Part shown: positions 49,629-63,368 of the stretch, one piece after another
How the letters are laid out: every line of letters starts with the position of its first letter
Numbering within the stretch: position 1 is the first letter of the stretch
NCBI RefSeq assembly: GCF_030272615.1
Contig: NW_026729288.1
Coordinates: forward strand, 1 to 64,000
Reading direction: 5' to 3'
DNA from: Cryptomeria japonica
Taxonomy: Eukaryota > Streptophyta > Pinopsida > Cupressales > Cupressaceae
DNA length: 64,000 nt
Made by a program: the position numbers and the translations under genes
Notes under the pieces: generated by a model
Seen by the model: only the letters and a program-made list of their open reading frames with translations
Database searches by the model: none
What the model was told of the DNA's origin: nothing

Positions 49629-52600
49629 ATTTATGCCAAAACAACCACTTTATATCACTAGTTCAAATCAAATATCTATGCCAAAAGATCAGCCTATGCA
49701 AATTTTACCACACCAGAAAGTGCCAAAAAGCCAGCACACAAGGATCGGCTTTTTAATAAAATATCCCAAACCTTTACACATGCAGATTGACCATAGTAAA
49801 ATAATTGATCGTCTTATTAAAATTGAAGACAAATCATCTTTTAGCTAATTAAGCGCTTCCACTATCCACACAATAATGTGTTCCTAAAAAATCGCCCTAC
49901 AGTAGAGCTTCAAATTTGTCAACTTGGTCTCCATGATCAACAATTTAATAAAAAATATATATAATTTAAAATACACTAATCAACCATGAAATAAAATCTC
50001 CTGTTTTTATTTTATTATTTATACGATGAATTCTATAAACTTCAATTCATCGGGATTTTTAAAATCACAGTAGAAACACCTTCGGATTATCATGTCCTCA
50101 CAAGAACACAAAAATATTATGGCACAAATCCACATTCCTTTCAGATGCTCAACCTCAATCAAAACCTCTATAAATCTGCAGTCATAATTAAAATAAATTA
50201 CAAACATGTGAGTACCAAAAAACTAGTGGAGCTCAAAAAAAGAAAATGCACAGATTGAGATGAATGATAAGCTCTTAATATCTTTGATCAACTTAGGGGT
50301 GATTAAAAATACATATCTAATACAGTTCCACCTATAATATCAGATGCTATCTAGAATCATGTAATGTTTCATGGATAAGATTAGCATAACCAGGCATTAT
50401 TCTAACAACTAACCATCTAGCAAACTTACATAGAAGAATATTCTAGTTAGAATATCATACACTAACAACACATAGCTTGAAAAATTGGCGTAGGCTATTT
50501 TGGGTTCATGGAGGTGCGAGCAAACGTTAATCTATAGTAAGTGAAATTGCTCAAACCCACAAAAAGGTCATTTGGAGCTCGTCGATTTTGCACAAGTCAC
50601 GAGTTTTCTCTTGCACAAGTGTTTATCCTTTTGTAGACTACGGTCTTCTTCAGCATGGTTTTCTATGTGGTTTTCTTCTATTTTTTTGTGTGTGCCTGGT
50701 TTATTCGTGTGTGTACCTAATGTTCAGATTGCTTTGGAAAACCAGGTCATTTCCCCTGTTGGTGAACTTTTAACTAGCACATTTTTCAAGGACTAGTGCA
50801 CCCAACACCCCTATTTTGCTAAAATAGGCTCAACTGTTGAGAGATGAAAGTGGACCTTGTAATTTGCATGAATCTAATTTGTTTTGTTGTCCCATCACAA
50901 CAAAATGTTTCGAAAAGGTGTGAACTTCATATAAACACAACTCCCTTTCCCATTCTAGGAATCAATGTACTCAATATAGATAACCAAAAAACCTAGTCAA
51001 TCAAGCATTCAGGGAGCGAAACGATAAAGAAGTCCCAATTTGATTATTCAATCATTGAAATATATGCTATAGCAATTATGATCAAGTGTATTATGTAATT
51101 CGTACCTAAGATAAGGTGTCATCATTTCACCATTTATCATTTGCTTAGCCTCTTTTCTTGTGGGGGCATGCATCCTATCTCATCATTATCATTGTTGAAG
51201 AGAGAACACTAATACGCGGTTTGGATAAGGTAATCCCTTATATGAAATAACCATTTCTCCCAATTTTCTCTATCTACAGGTCCAAATCCGATAACAAGAA
51301 AGTTAAAGAAAAGTAGACCAGACATTAGCAGGCATCACAAAACATTGATTGAACGAAAACCCTAAGAACAGGGCACCCAGCAGTCATTGACCCATATTTT
51401 TAAGAGGCAAGTGATCAAATATTGTCGATTTCATTTTCGATCATCTCTCAATTTTCCCTCAACTTTAGACACGGATCTCCAACGTTTCTCTCTAGTACAA
51501 TTAGCTTCATATTACAGTCCCAATTTCCTCTCTATGTCTCCATCTCAGATATGTCTTACTCTTTCTATATTTCATCTTGTATCTACTACATTCTATAAAA
51601 CTTAGTCATTTTACCATTGTTAGACTAGTTCATCTATAGACACTTCACTGTCTCCATCTCATGCAACAAAAGGAACAGGAACCTAATTTCGTATCCCTTC
51701 CTTAAAGACAACAACTAGTCCTATTCTTATTACCAATTATGTTGTGTCAACTAAGATCTTCTAGCTTACATTGGTCAATCGTAGGATCTTGTTTCCTCCA
51801 TTTCAAGGTTTACATTGATTTATGAGATGGTATGATTATATATGCTACATAAACCAACATTTTTTAAGGTATGATCCCATATTGTATTGGTATAAAATTG
51901 GTGGTACTGAAACCAACATTGATATAGAAAAAAATAGACATTTTTATTTCTAACGTGTTTCCATCTACATCTTTCACTTGTCTTGCAATTGTGTACATTC
52001 TCATGTAAATACCAACGATGTTATACTCGCGCCCTTTTATGCTTCATACCATAATGTGACTCCTCTAATTCCATAAGACCAGGAGTGCGCAAGGAGTGTA
52101 ATGCTTCGTGTGGTTCGTGCAACTAAACTCGGCTTCTATTTGTCGATATGAGCAAAGGTTGTGTTTTTATCACTTAAAATGTGCTTTATATGTTTTCTTA
52201 AATGCTCACATATACATACTGGTGGCATAAAATGAAAGTAAGCGTGTAGGACTCAATAGAATATAAAATAGTGACTAGTGATTTAGAACTTTCCTTGGTG
52301 TAACCCAATAAAAAATATTGAAAAGAATGGAGTTGTACCCTCATCTCTAGTATCAATTAAATGCAAGATTCACAAGCCAACTTCTCAATTTGAGTCTTAA
52401 ATACAAAGTGGACATTACCTAGCACTTATGTAATTTCGTACAATATTGTATTCTTGTGGAAAGAGCTTGCTTAACAATATGCTCGAGTTCTACGCTCATT
52501 GACTAATTCTCTCCAATGACAAAACTTATGTTTCCATGAGTTGAAATCTAGAATCTCCATTTCCAAGTGTTGCACCATCTTATTACTCGACGTTTTTCTT

Positions 52601-53610
52601 CATCCAAATCTATTGATTGATATCTTCATTATTTTATAGTCTCTCTTTTCAATGTCTTCCCCCAAGCTAAACTATGCAACCAAATAGCGTTCACTTCCTT
52701 GTCAACCTCAATCAAAACCTAGAATAAAATACATGCACCTAGCTATCAAATATGGAATAAAATACATGCACTTGTCTAAAACAAATTAGCACTCCCCTAA
52801 ATAAATCATGTAGAAAACTTTCTCCAATACCAACCGATCGATAATCAAATCGAATATTCCATTCTAATCTCACCATCGCTGATTTTTGTTCTCTTCACTT
52901 ATGTGCCGATCCAATGCACTATGCTACTGATGTGAACATTCAGAAAGCCAAAATTGGTATCTTCTACATCTACACCTTCCACTTGTATGTGGTCAAATTT
53001 TGTGCCTACAATGTTATACATAATATTTCGCACCCCTTTGTGATTTATAACAATATGTCACCCCTGTAATACCACAAGACTATTTAATAAAGAGTATGTT
53101 GACTGAATAAGATTTATGTATTTGAAATATGCTTCTTTTTTGTTGTGAGCATGTACTATGTTTTTCATCAACTCAAGACATTATTGTTGCAGTTTCTTAA
53201 GAATTTGAGTATCTGCAGTAGTTGCATAGAATGAAAATGAGCAAGCTTCAAAGACATAGGTTATATAGACATCGAAGGCATGAAAGAAGAGGTCGTGAAG
53301 CTTTAGAATGAACTGATGTATGAAGCTTTATTTTATTAGATCATTTATAAATGCATGGGAAAAGTAGAAGATTATGATATTTGCAGATCTCACTGATAAT
53401 GTATGAGTTATATCTATTATCTTATTCTTGATGGAAATGCGATTGCCAATTTCTCAATATGACGACACTTTTATCTTCTTCGTATCAATCAACAAATACC
53501 TTGAGATATTGGAAATTATATTCAAAATGCGCTTACAACTTACCTTAAAATGTGTTACAGCAAAGTGAAATTTTAATGTTGTCATCAAAGGGACAAAACG
53601 ACATCAATAT

Positions 53611-53830
53611 TTAATTTTCAATCTTTGGAATATGATGAGGACATACTGATGTCCAAAACAGATGCTATGAATGGCACAAGAGGACGCCAATAACCCTAAA
53701 ATGATAGTTTTATTCAACGGTTAATTTTCAATCTTTGGAATATGATGAGGACATGCTGATGTCCAAAACAGATGCTATGAATGGCACAAGAGGACGCCAA
53801 TAACCCTAAAATGACAGTTTTATTCAACGG
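53611..53830. repeat. 110-bp tandem duplication, unit 5
   Basis: Copies are 53611-53720 and 53721-53830. The second copy has G at 53774, as in units 1 and 4. Confidence 0.9.
53819..53824 (-). terminator. Poly(A) signal AATAAA, unit 5
   Basis: Proximal signal; the distal one is at 53709-53714. Confidence 0.55.
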
Positions 53831-53887
53831 TGAGAAAAAAGAATTGGGAAAGACGGTCTTCATTGGGAGACCTCTTGTTTGTTTTGT

Positions 53888-54648
53888 TTAGTATGCGAAT
53901 TTCTTTTGAATGTAATTCACCAGTTCCTGGGTGATGCGGAAGGCCTTGCTCAAAACGGAATCGGGGAGAGGGGGATTCGCCGCAAACAGAGAATTGGCGA
54001 TTGTCTGAACTCCGGGAAACTGGCTGCTCAATCCAGCTATGGCCACTGCATTTTCATGCCCCACATTCTGCTGGAAATGAACAAGTGCCTTTGGAAACAC
54101 AAACACATCTCCCTTCTCCAAAGTTTTGCTGAAAAATTTGTTGCTGGTGTCAATGAAACCCACAAGAAGCTGGCCTTCCAGTAAAACAAGAACTTCGGTG
54201 GCTCTTGGGTGTGTGTGAGGAGGATTTATTCCACCCACTGCGTAGTCGATGCGGACCAACGATATTCCAAACGTATTGAGGCCTGGTATCTGTTTAACGT
54301 TCGCCATCGTTACGTTGGAGCCCACATCATTGTCGGTGTTCCCTGCCTGCCCAAGTCCCCGGAAGAAGAAATCGTTTGCTGAAACTTGCATTGGGTCTTT
54401 GCAAACGAACCCGTTCACCAAAACTGTTTAAAACAAGATCAAATCAATCTGTCTGTTAGTAACTCGACTCGTCTAATAAGCAAATCATTATCATTGTTTA
54501 TGTATAAATATTCTCACTCACCGTTGCTTTCCTCATCTGCAACGCAGAAATCTTGCAAGGGATCCGGATCCCCTGCCATGACCCTGTCGCTGTAACAGCA
54601 TATCAACAGAAAAAGTCCCAACGTGAAGTAAATCATGCGGTTAGCCAT
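53888..54648 (-). CDS. Germin-like protein, unit 5 copy, two exons
   Basis: Exon 1 is 54522-54648 and exon 2 is 53888-54423; the intron is 54424-54521. The translated protein is the same as that of unit 4. All germin family landmarks are present: the Cys35/Cys50 pair, the HTHPRATE box with three ligands, the KGD motif, His158 in the second box, and N79-V-T. The C-terminus (YIQKKFAY) is complete. The gene is followed (toward lower coordinates) by the same doubled 110-bp segment with poly(A) signals and preceded by the same TATA region, so it is a full transcription unit and not a truncated copy. Confidence 0.96.
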
Positions 54649-54815
54649 TGTAATAGAAACGCAGACACAAGAGATCGGGATATGAATGTCTATTACAAAC
54701 CCATTACACGCTTTATATAGCCCAAACCATAACTCTCCGCAAAGACTAATTCATCTTGACTCCGTATATTTCACGGATCCTTCCAGAGTTGTTGCTCTTT
54801 TCCTTACGTCACACT
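54649..54815 (-). promoter_or_regulatory. Germin-like gene core promoter, unit 5
   Basis: TATA box at 54720-54711, W-box core at 54756-54761 and TGACGT at 54811-54806. The sequence equals that of units 2 and 4 here. Confidence 0.65.
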
Positions 54816-57458
54816 AAGTCTTACTGCATGTGGTTGTCTCGCCTGCTACCGCAGATGCATTCTCACCATCCTTTCATTAACGTTGAAATTTTCTATCTTC
54901 TCCCTGCCCTGCTGCGTATGCCTATCTCAAGATCAACTTACCTCCTGCCTTACACGTATTCTCGCCATCGCCATCATTTTAGTAATGTGGAATTGTTTAG
55001 ACTTAATTGGAACGGTGGGCTTCTTCAAAGGAAACAATATATAAATCTTTCTCCACCGTGGGAGAATCGGTATGAGAGGAAAGTTTCTTTCTTGGAGTTG
55101 GATATTGGCCTAAAGACTGTCCATGCTTTGTACCCTTTTTCAATGAGATTTTTATCTCTCGTCATTTAAATTAATTTATGTTATTCAATGTTTATTTCTC
55201 AGATTGTCTATGTTCTAGGACAGAAAAACATTGCTCAAAATAACTTATGTTCATTTACTTTACATTGAATGCGTCGATTAGAATATCTATTTCACATCCA
55301 TCTACAATTTTGAAGTCAAGTAGGTGTATTACTTTTCTTTAGCAGTTTTGGAGACCTAAATTATAGGTTTAAGACAACATATGCAAACATAAGAACCAAT
55401 TTATGGAGGATAAATGTATAAGAAGATAGATTTTGGAGAGGTATTCTACAAGAAAAAAAACTTTTTGGTGGTGTTGAGAATCCCATCTTGGAAGAGACCA
55501 TGTTGTCCAAGGGATCTAGTATTTAGAATTATTTAAGATCGTTTTATTTTTCCAAACCCTAGAGGGTAGATGGGTAGCGGAAATAGAATCAGGTTTTGAC
55601 ATTACAATTCACTAGAATCCATCACCTCTATAAGATATAACCTTATTAAGACGTTGATGTCTGATTTTCAGAATGTCATGGGTGAGTAGTTTGAATGCAT
55701 CTTGAACTACCTTGGGTCAAGGTACAACAGTGACTAAAAATCGTACCGCTTCCAATACTCATAACTATAATGAATGTAAACCGCGATATTTTAGAGAAAA
55801 GAGCCTTCATTCTCAAACTGTTGATGGGTGCGAAAACATTGCTCACGTTGCGTTGAGTGCGTTGCTTAGATTGTCTCTTTCACATCCATCTACAGTTGAA
55901 CTCGGCCAAAACTTAATCTTTAGGTGAGTGTGTTGTTGTAAATGAAGTGCATTGTTGTAAATGAAGTAGGTGTCTTTTCTAGCAGTTTTGGAGATCAAAA
56001 TTTTACCTTTAGGTGAGTGAATTCTCTTTAATAAAGTAGGTTTACTACTTTTTCTAATGTTTGAGATCTGTCTATTTCCATTTTTCGACACCAAAACTTT
56101 TCGTCCAGTTGACTGCATTGTCCTCTCGATTCTCCTTTTAACAAAGTACATACAGTTGATTTAGATGATTTATTTTTTATTATTTTTGTGAGATATATGT
56201 TTATTTAATATTTTTTTTAACTTAATGTTTTGATGAATTAGTTGTTTGGGGTAACTAAATAGGAAAATATAATATTAAAGATTAGTTTTTTCCTCTTACT
56301 TCAATCAAATATATGAGAAAAGTATTTCATATTGATTAGACATTTCATTTTATTTATTTTTATTTATATTGATTGAATTTTCTTTTCTTTTATATCAAAT
56401 AATATGACAATTATAAATAGTTTATAAAAAATATTCAATTTGAGAAGTAAAAAATGCGTTAAAAGTGATATATTGGGATGATTCTTGGTTGGGAAACGTT
56501 TAGTTCCATGATCCCTTGTTTACCTATCAAGAATTATCTTTTTACTCTCTTTGGATAAGGGTGGCTAACTAATGAACTTTTTACAATTAAGAAATCAAAG
56601 TGATCAACAATCGAATATAAGGAACAAAGAGAGTGAGAGGGGGAATAAAATTCTACACCTGATCGATTCATGATTATAATAAGTGGTTCATATTATAGAA
56701 GAGCAAGTCAATAAAACAGTTTGGTCATATTTTACGCTAGTATAATCTCAGTTTTCTTGATAACTACTCGAGTACATTTTTTTTTAATATCTCTCATAGG
56801 TTTTACCTTGTCTTTCATACCACACTCACAATCTCCAATTCCCCATTGAGTTTCCACAAATGACTAATACGAAAGGTAAATCTACATCCATGTAAGAGCA
56901 TGGACACCGGGAGTGATCTAATATTGGATGCAATTAAGTGAGGAATATTTTTTGAATGAATCCCTATACTTTTGGACCCTTTAATGACATGGTTTGCATA
57001 AGTAAGAAAATGTTTATTAATGTAGAGAGCATGGTTTTAGGTACTTTTCTATGTGGAGGTGATACAAATATGCATAGGTAGCCTATGCGGTTACAGATGA
57101 TTGTGGTTCTTCCATCAACGCTATTCTCTTTTTTATTGAATGATATGGTGTAATAGAAAAGTCAAGAATATACAAGTAGCAATTGCACCTTGGTGTGCAA
57201 TATGTACGCCGAATAGATGTGGAATGATTATTAAAAAAAATTGATCTATTTTTTCATATATTTGTGCAACACGTGAGATAAATTAGCAAACCATTTAGTA
57301 AATGATATTATTTATTCAACAAAGGTCCCAACATTTGAAAAAATTATAGATCCAAATCAACTATGCATCTACTTAAACGGACAAATGCAATCAAACAAAA
57401 CCCTTAAACCGGGAATATAATCGAGTTCCATTACCAATATTCTTATGTTTTGTTTGAA

Positions 57459-58111
57459 ATAGGGAGAGAAGGAGAGAGGGAGATATAGGGATATAAAGAG
57501 AGAGATAGAGGAGGAAGAGTGAGGGAAAGATAAAGGAGTGAGGAGATAGAGTTAGGCGATAAATATAGAGAGGAAGATAGAGATCGAGATTGATATAGAT
57601 ATGGAGAAGAATAGGGATATGGATATGAGAGGAAGAGATAAAGAGAGAGGAGAGAGAAATAGATAGAGATAGAAGAGATAAATATATAGAGAGGGGGAGA
57701 GAGAATGAGCGAGGGATAACTTTGAATCAATTGTGCATTCATTAATACAAACCAGACATAAGTGAAAGAAAACCTTTCAATCAAAAGATAATTGAACTCC
57801 ATTACCAATAGGCTCATGTTATGTTTGCAATAGTGAGAGGGGAGAGATGAATAGATAAAGAGAGCGAGACATGTCTAGAGATAGGGTGACAGAGGAAGAG
57901 AGAGCTAGAGAGGGAGGTGGCAAAGAAATAGATGGTTAAAGAGAGTGAGACGTGCCTAGATAGAGTGAGAGAGGATGAAAAGGACAAATAAAGAGAGATA
58001 TAGTTGTAGAGGGATAAGGAGAAATTAAGATAAAGATTAGGAGATAGAAACGGATAGAAAAGAAGAGATACAAAGATACAAAAGGGGAGAGAGAGAGAGA
58101 GGGAGGGAGGG
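57459..58111. repeat. Doubled GA block, unit 5
   Basis: Same length. It has one private substitution near 57877. Confidence 0.85.
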
Positions 58112-58929
58112 ATATTTTTGGGCCAATTTGTAATTCAAACTCATTAATGAAGATGTTAACATAGGTTGACACCTAGTATGGTGGTTATACCTTTTGTAAA
58201 TCTTTGAACCAATAGTAATAGTATTAACATAGTATTGAATTATTTGTAATTGCCATGTATAACCTCATTTTGTGTGTTTTGTCACGTATGCACTATCCTT
58301 TAGTGCATTATCCACTTACACTTCTCAGTACATAATACATCTGAGGAATTTTGTAGATAGAGTGGCAAGGGAAGAAGTTACATAGAAGTTGTATACTTCA
58401 ACACTTCTCTTGTTTGTATTTATTTCTCACATTTGGGAGTCTTAAATTACACACTATAATTATTTTCTCGATATCCATACTTGCCTTGCTTTAGCTTTAC
58501 AAACAACCTTATGACCACACATAATAAGGTCAAGTCATCCTAAAGCCCATACAACCTTGCATCCCTCTAATGACATGTGTGGTTAATAATCACATTCTAA
58601 ACTGAATTAACAATAGCTTCGATTTTATGTCCAACGACCATTAAGTTTAATTTAATCTAAATTGTTCTGTTGATCTAGATTCTCCTTTAAATAAGAATAA
58701 TATTTAAGAAGTCATAAACATATAATTTAATATTAAATTTTTTAAATACATAATTAATTATTTTAATATTATAAACTTTTAAAAGCAATAAATATTAATA
58801 GATAAAAATTTCAAAATAAATTAAAACAAATTATTTTTAAAATTCAAAATATAATTTAAAAATAATAATATATAGAACTTTTTACATTTTTAAAAATACT
58901 AAAAAATCGAACTATTTCAACAATGAGGT

Positions 58930-59679
58930 TTAGACCAACCATGCACTACAATTTGCAATCAACAAATAACAAATGGTATGAGCACTAAGTAATTCATCAT
59001 ATATCTTCGCATTTCTCCATCATAATCAGTAAAATTCAATTAACTTTGAGAAGTAACAAGAACCCATGCAAAATGTAGAAAGACAGCACAAACATCCACC
59101 ATATCTTCAACAAAACTTATGTATTAATTTCAACAAGTCTTGGAAACAATCTCTAGCTTCCTCCTCCTACTCTACTTTCTAACAGTTCTGCTCTACTCTA
59201 TTATCCACCTATTAACCTTTAAAAATGAGAAGGCAAACCTTATATAGAAGTCTTGATACAAATGAATGTCCGAGATTGATTTGAATTTAATGGCCGAGAT
59301 TTAACCATGAAACCCTAATTAGGGCTAGTTATAACAACAACCACTTTAACCAATGAGAAAACTACAACACTTTGGGCACATGTCCCTCTTTGAATGTGGA
59401 TCAATGAGAAATGAGATTAGGTACATTGAATAATATTTGATGTAATGCCATATGTCACTTGCTCCTCCTTTGATGAGTTAGGTTCAATACACCTACAAGA
59501 ACTGACTTGGCATCACTGAATTGGTCTATGATGATCAAGCACCACCTTAGCTTGCATGTCTCCCTAGCAATATGTCGACACTCCACATCATCCAATTGCT
59601 TGATGTGATGGTTCATATTCTCAAATTGCATCCTCTTGAAAATCAAGTTTCTAGCTTTGATTAACTCTTCTAAAACTAT
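58930..59679 (-). mobile_element. Possible LTR-retroelement remnant, unit 5
   Basis: Same structure. The open frame runs 59679-59455. Confidence 0.4.
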
Positions 59680-61089
59680 TTATAACATGTAATTTTTTTC
59701 ATATCAGTTATCTTTTTCTTGAATAATATTTTAGGAGATTGACAAAATACCTAGGTTTACATTTATTATACTTTTAGTATTGTTATCTATTCTTTCATTG
59801 TGGTAGATGTAAAATGTTTCTATCGTAATTTTGTGGGATACATATATGACTAATCCATTACAATACAAGGAACATTTTGGAGCACCAACAACAACTACGT
59901 ATTTAGACTTTGTTAGTGTATCTGAATGTTCCTTCTAGATAAATTTTAGAGTTGATATTAGCTTGTTAGGATGTTGGTTTCTTGGGATTCTATGCCTGTG
60001 TGTGATGACATTTCATTATATTAATTAAAATATTTCTAATTGATAGAGTTTCTATTTTATTTATGATTTTAATATACATATTTATATAATTTATAAAAAA
60101 CTTTTCAATAAAATATTTAATATATTTATAAAAATCTTTATCATAATAATGTATATTTAATTCAAATAAAAATTTCTATCTTAATTTGTTTTAAATTTAA
60201 TGAAAAATAAATAAATAAGTATAAATTATTTTGTAATTTATGAAATAGGCTCATGACAATAACTGCATAGTTACTCTCTAGTTGGTATGATGTCAAAAAA
60301 ATTAGATGCACGTAACATCATTTGGCTACCAGTTGGAGGAATTGTTGAAGAGATTGTATGGTTAATTAGTAACTTATATTTCATAAGTTTTATTTTTCAA
60401 AAAGCTTTGAATGAAACCTACACTAGATGTGTGTGCATGTAACCACCCAGATGATGGAACTTTACTACATTTTGTGTAGTATAATTCACGAAATGATACT
60501 TCATCATTAAAATATGTGAACAATTTTTAAAATAACCAAATTGGAAAGAGCATAAACAATACGGGGGCAAAAAGAACACAAAATATGCACTAGGAACTAT
60601 TATTGTCTTCCTCCATAAAAGCCTCCACAAAAAAGTGCTTGTAATAGGAATAAATCTCTGGAAGCAATTATTCTCATCCAAAATTCATGTAACAAAGATT
60701 CATAGTTGACAAAGGATCTTTTCATCAGCAATGGAACAAGGGACACTATAGCCTAAAAAGGCAAACGTGACTACCAAAATAAAGTAAAACTAGATGAGGC
60801 CATGAGGCAAAACAAAATCTCCACATGCCCTCTAATGCTAGATAACCGGTCTAAGTGGTGCAAAACATGACCTTGAAGAACTCAAGTAACGGTAAAAAAA
60901 GGTTAAAAATTAGACCAAGAAGGAGTCTTGCGGCCTTGTAAATAGCCAAAATGACATTCATGCAAGGAAAAATTAATAGAGAAAGACAAAACAGTTTTAT
61001 TCAAATTGTTCAAAATTCATGCAAAAATAGATAAGCAACATATGCAACTCTAAGATTGACCAAAAATTGATTTGATTTGACAATATTTA

Positions 61090-62293
61090 TGTTAACAACA
61101 GCCAAGAGGGGAGAATGAGAGGGGGGTGAATCAGTCTTCACCGGAATAACAAACTTTACCGCAAAACACAGATTTGATAAACTGCAGTAATAAGACAGAT
61201 AAGAAAATTAATAGCACAACACACAACACTAAGATTTTGATGCGCAAAACCCAGTTAAGCGAAAAACCATGGTGGGAACCTACCCACAGTAAGATGATAC
61301 TCTACAATAGTATGTGAAAATATTACAATGAGGAATGCACATGCATTCAGGCACACTGCCTAGAGCTCACTGCTCAAATAATATTTGCTCGGAAGGCTAC
61401 AACCCTTAGGGAAGTCTCACTGACTCGCAATAAGATTTGGACTACAATTCGAAAGAAATGAACGGAAAGAATAGCATCTCCAAATAGAATCTCACCACAA
61501 ACTCAACATCGAAGGATACATCACATGTTCGCACACAAACCTCTCTCTGATAATGAAGACACAACATCAAACAACCAAATTACATGACTATATCACCTAT
61601 ATATATAATTTATCAACCTTGATAACAAGGTCGGCTAAACCCTCAACCCTCAATTACAAAATTACATCACACGATACAAACACTGACCACCAGACCAATA
61701 TAGTGGTTTACATAGCATAGCATGGTTCTAGGTCAAATTCCCAAACACATAACTCCACCGAAAATCACGCAAAGATCAATCGCAACACGCTACACCACCA
61801 GAAATGGTGCATAACACACAAATCATCACTGGTTGATAGAAACCACCAAAAACTCACACAACGATAAATACAGATTGCCAAAACAAATAGGACATAATTA
61901 AAAAAAATACCAGCAAGCACATTAGAATCATCCACAATAGCTGCACCAACACTACTTTTCAAATCTTCATCGGTCAACGTCTGAAAGCTAAAGAACACAA
62001 CCAATCAACAACGGCCAGGAAGAAAGATAACTTGCGGAGAACCAAATCATGATTCAACTGAAATTAAGATACACAAGACCTTCCCAAGAAATATCCCAAA
62101 ATCTCAGCACCAGATCTGATCACACCAAAATATACCAGAGGATATACCGAACTCTGCGAAACAGTGATCAACAAAGCATCGCTACAAACCGGATCAGAAA
62201 ATCTTCCCAATCTGCAATCACCAGAGAAAATCATAGGAATATGTTGACATCAATGACCACAACATATCCTAGCATGACCAACAATATCCAACA
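61090..62293 (-). mobile_element. Solo LTR, unit 5
   Basis: ATTTA duplications at 61085-61089 and 62294-62298. It carries one private base change near 61111 (A to G on +). Confidence 0.88.
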
Positions 62294-63368
62294 ATTTATG
62301 CCAAAACAACCACTTTATATCACTAGTTCAAATCAAATATCTATGCCAAAAGATCAGCCTATGCAAATTTTACCACACCAGAAAGTGCCAAAAAGCCAGC
62401 ACACAAGGATCGGCTTTTTAATAAAATATCCCAAACCTTTACACATGCAGATTGACCATAGTAAAATAATTGATCGTCTTATTAAAATTGAAGACAAATC
62501 ATCTTTTAGCTAATTAAGCGCTTCCACTATCCACACAATAATGTGTTCCTAAAAAATCGCCCTACAGTAGAGCTTCAAATTTGTCAACTTGGTCTCCATG
62601 ATCAACAATTTAATAAAAAATATATATAATTTAAAATACACTAATCAACCATGAAATAAAATCTCCTGTTTTTATTTTATTATTTATACGATGAATTCTA
62701 TAAACTTCAATTCATCGGGATTTTTAAAATCACAGTAGAAACACCTTCGGATTATCATGTCCTCACAAGAACACAAAAATATTATGGCACAAATCCACAT
62801 TCCTTTCAGATGCTCAACCTCAATCAAAACCTCTATAAATCTGCAGTCATAATTAAAATAAATTACAAACATGTGAGTACCAAAAAACTAGTGGAGCTCA
62901 AAAAAAGAAAATGCACAGATTGAGATGAATGATAAGCTCTTAATATCTTTGATCAACTTAGGGGTGATTAAAAATACATATCTAATACAGTTCCACCTAT
63001 AATATCAGATGCTATCTAGAATCATGTAATGTTTCATGGATAAGATTAGCATAACCAGGCATTATTCTAACAACTAACCATCTAGCAAACTTACATAGAA
63101 GAATATTCTAGTTAGAATATCATACACTAACAACACATAGCTTGAAAAATTGGCGTAGGCTATTTTGGGTTCATGGAGGTGCGAGCAAACGTTAATCTAT
63201 AGTAAGTGAAATTGCTCAAACCCACAAAAAGGTCATTTGGAGCTCGTCGATTTTGCACAAGTCACGAGTTTTCTCTTGCACAAGTGTTTATCCTTTTGTA
63301 GACTACGGTCTTCTTCAGCATGGTTTTCTATGTGGTTTTCTTCTATTTTTTTGTGTGTGCCTGGTTTA

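Larger units (their letters stand above)
38039..50703. repeat. Tandem repeat unit 4 (12,665 bp)
   Basis: Same length and layout as units 2, 3 and 5. At the diagnostic sites 38083, 40902 and 41109 it matches unit 5. At the last two it also matches the diverged unit 1 and not its neighbour unit 3. Private changes include ATG for ACG near 38807 (gacAtggatc form), T near 42987 (aagaTgttg) and an A inside the solo LTR near 49532. Gene-free stretches are 38039-39227, 43331-44728, 45495-46025, 47015-48419 and 49634-50703. Nothing further is recognised in them. Confidence 0.97.
50704..63368. repeat. Tandem repeat unit 5 (12,665 bp)
   Basis: Same length and layout. It encodes exactly the same germin-like protein as unit 4. 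Private changes include T near 50981 (ataTagaTaacc), A near 57075 (tgcatAggtag), A near 57877 in the GA block (tgtctAgag), and G near 61111 in the solo LTR. Gene-free stretches are 50704-51892, 55996-57393, 58160-58690, 59680-61084 and 62299-63368. I recognise nothing further in them. Confidence 0.97.
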
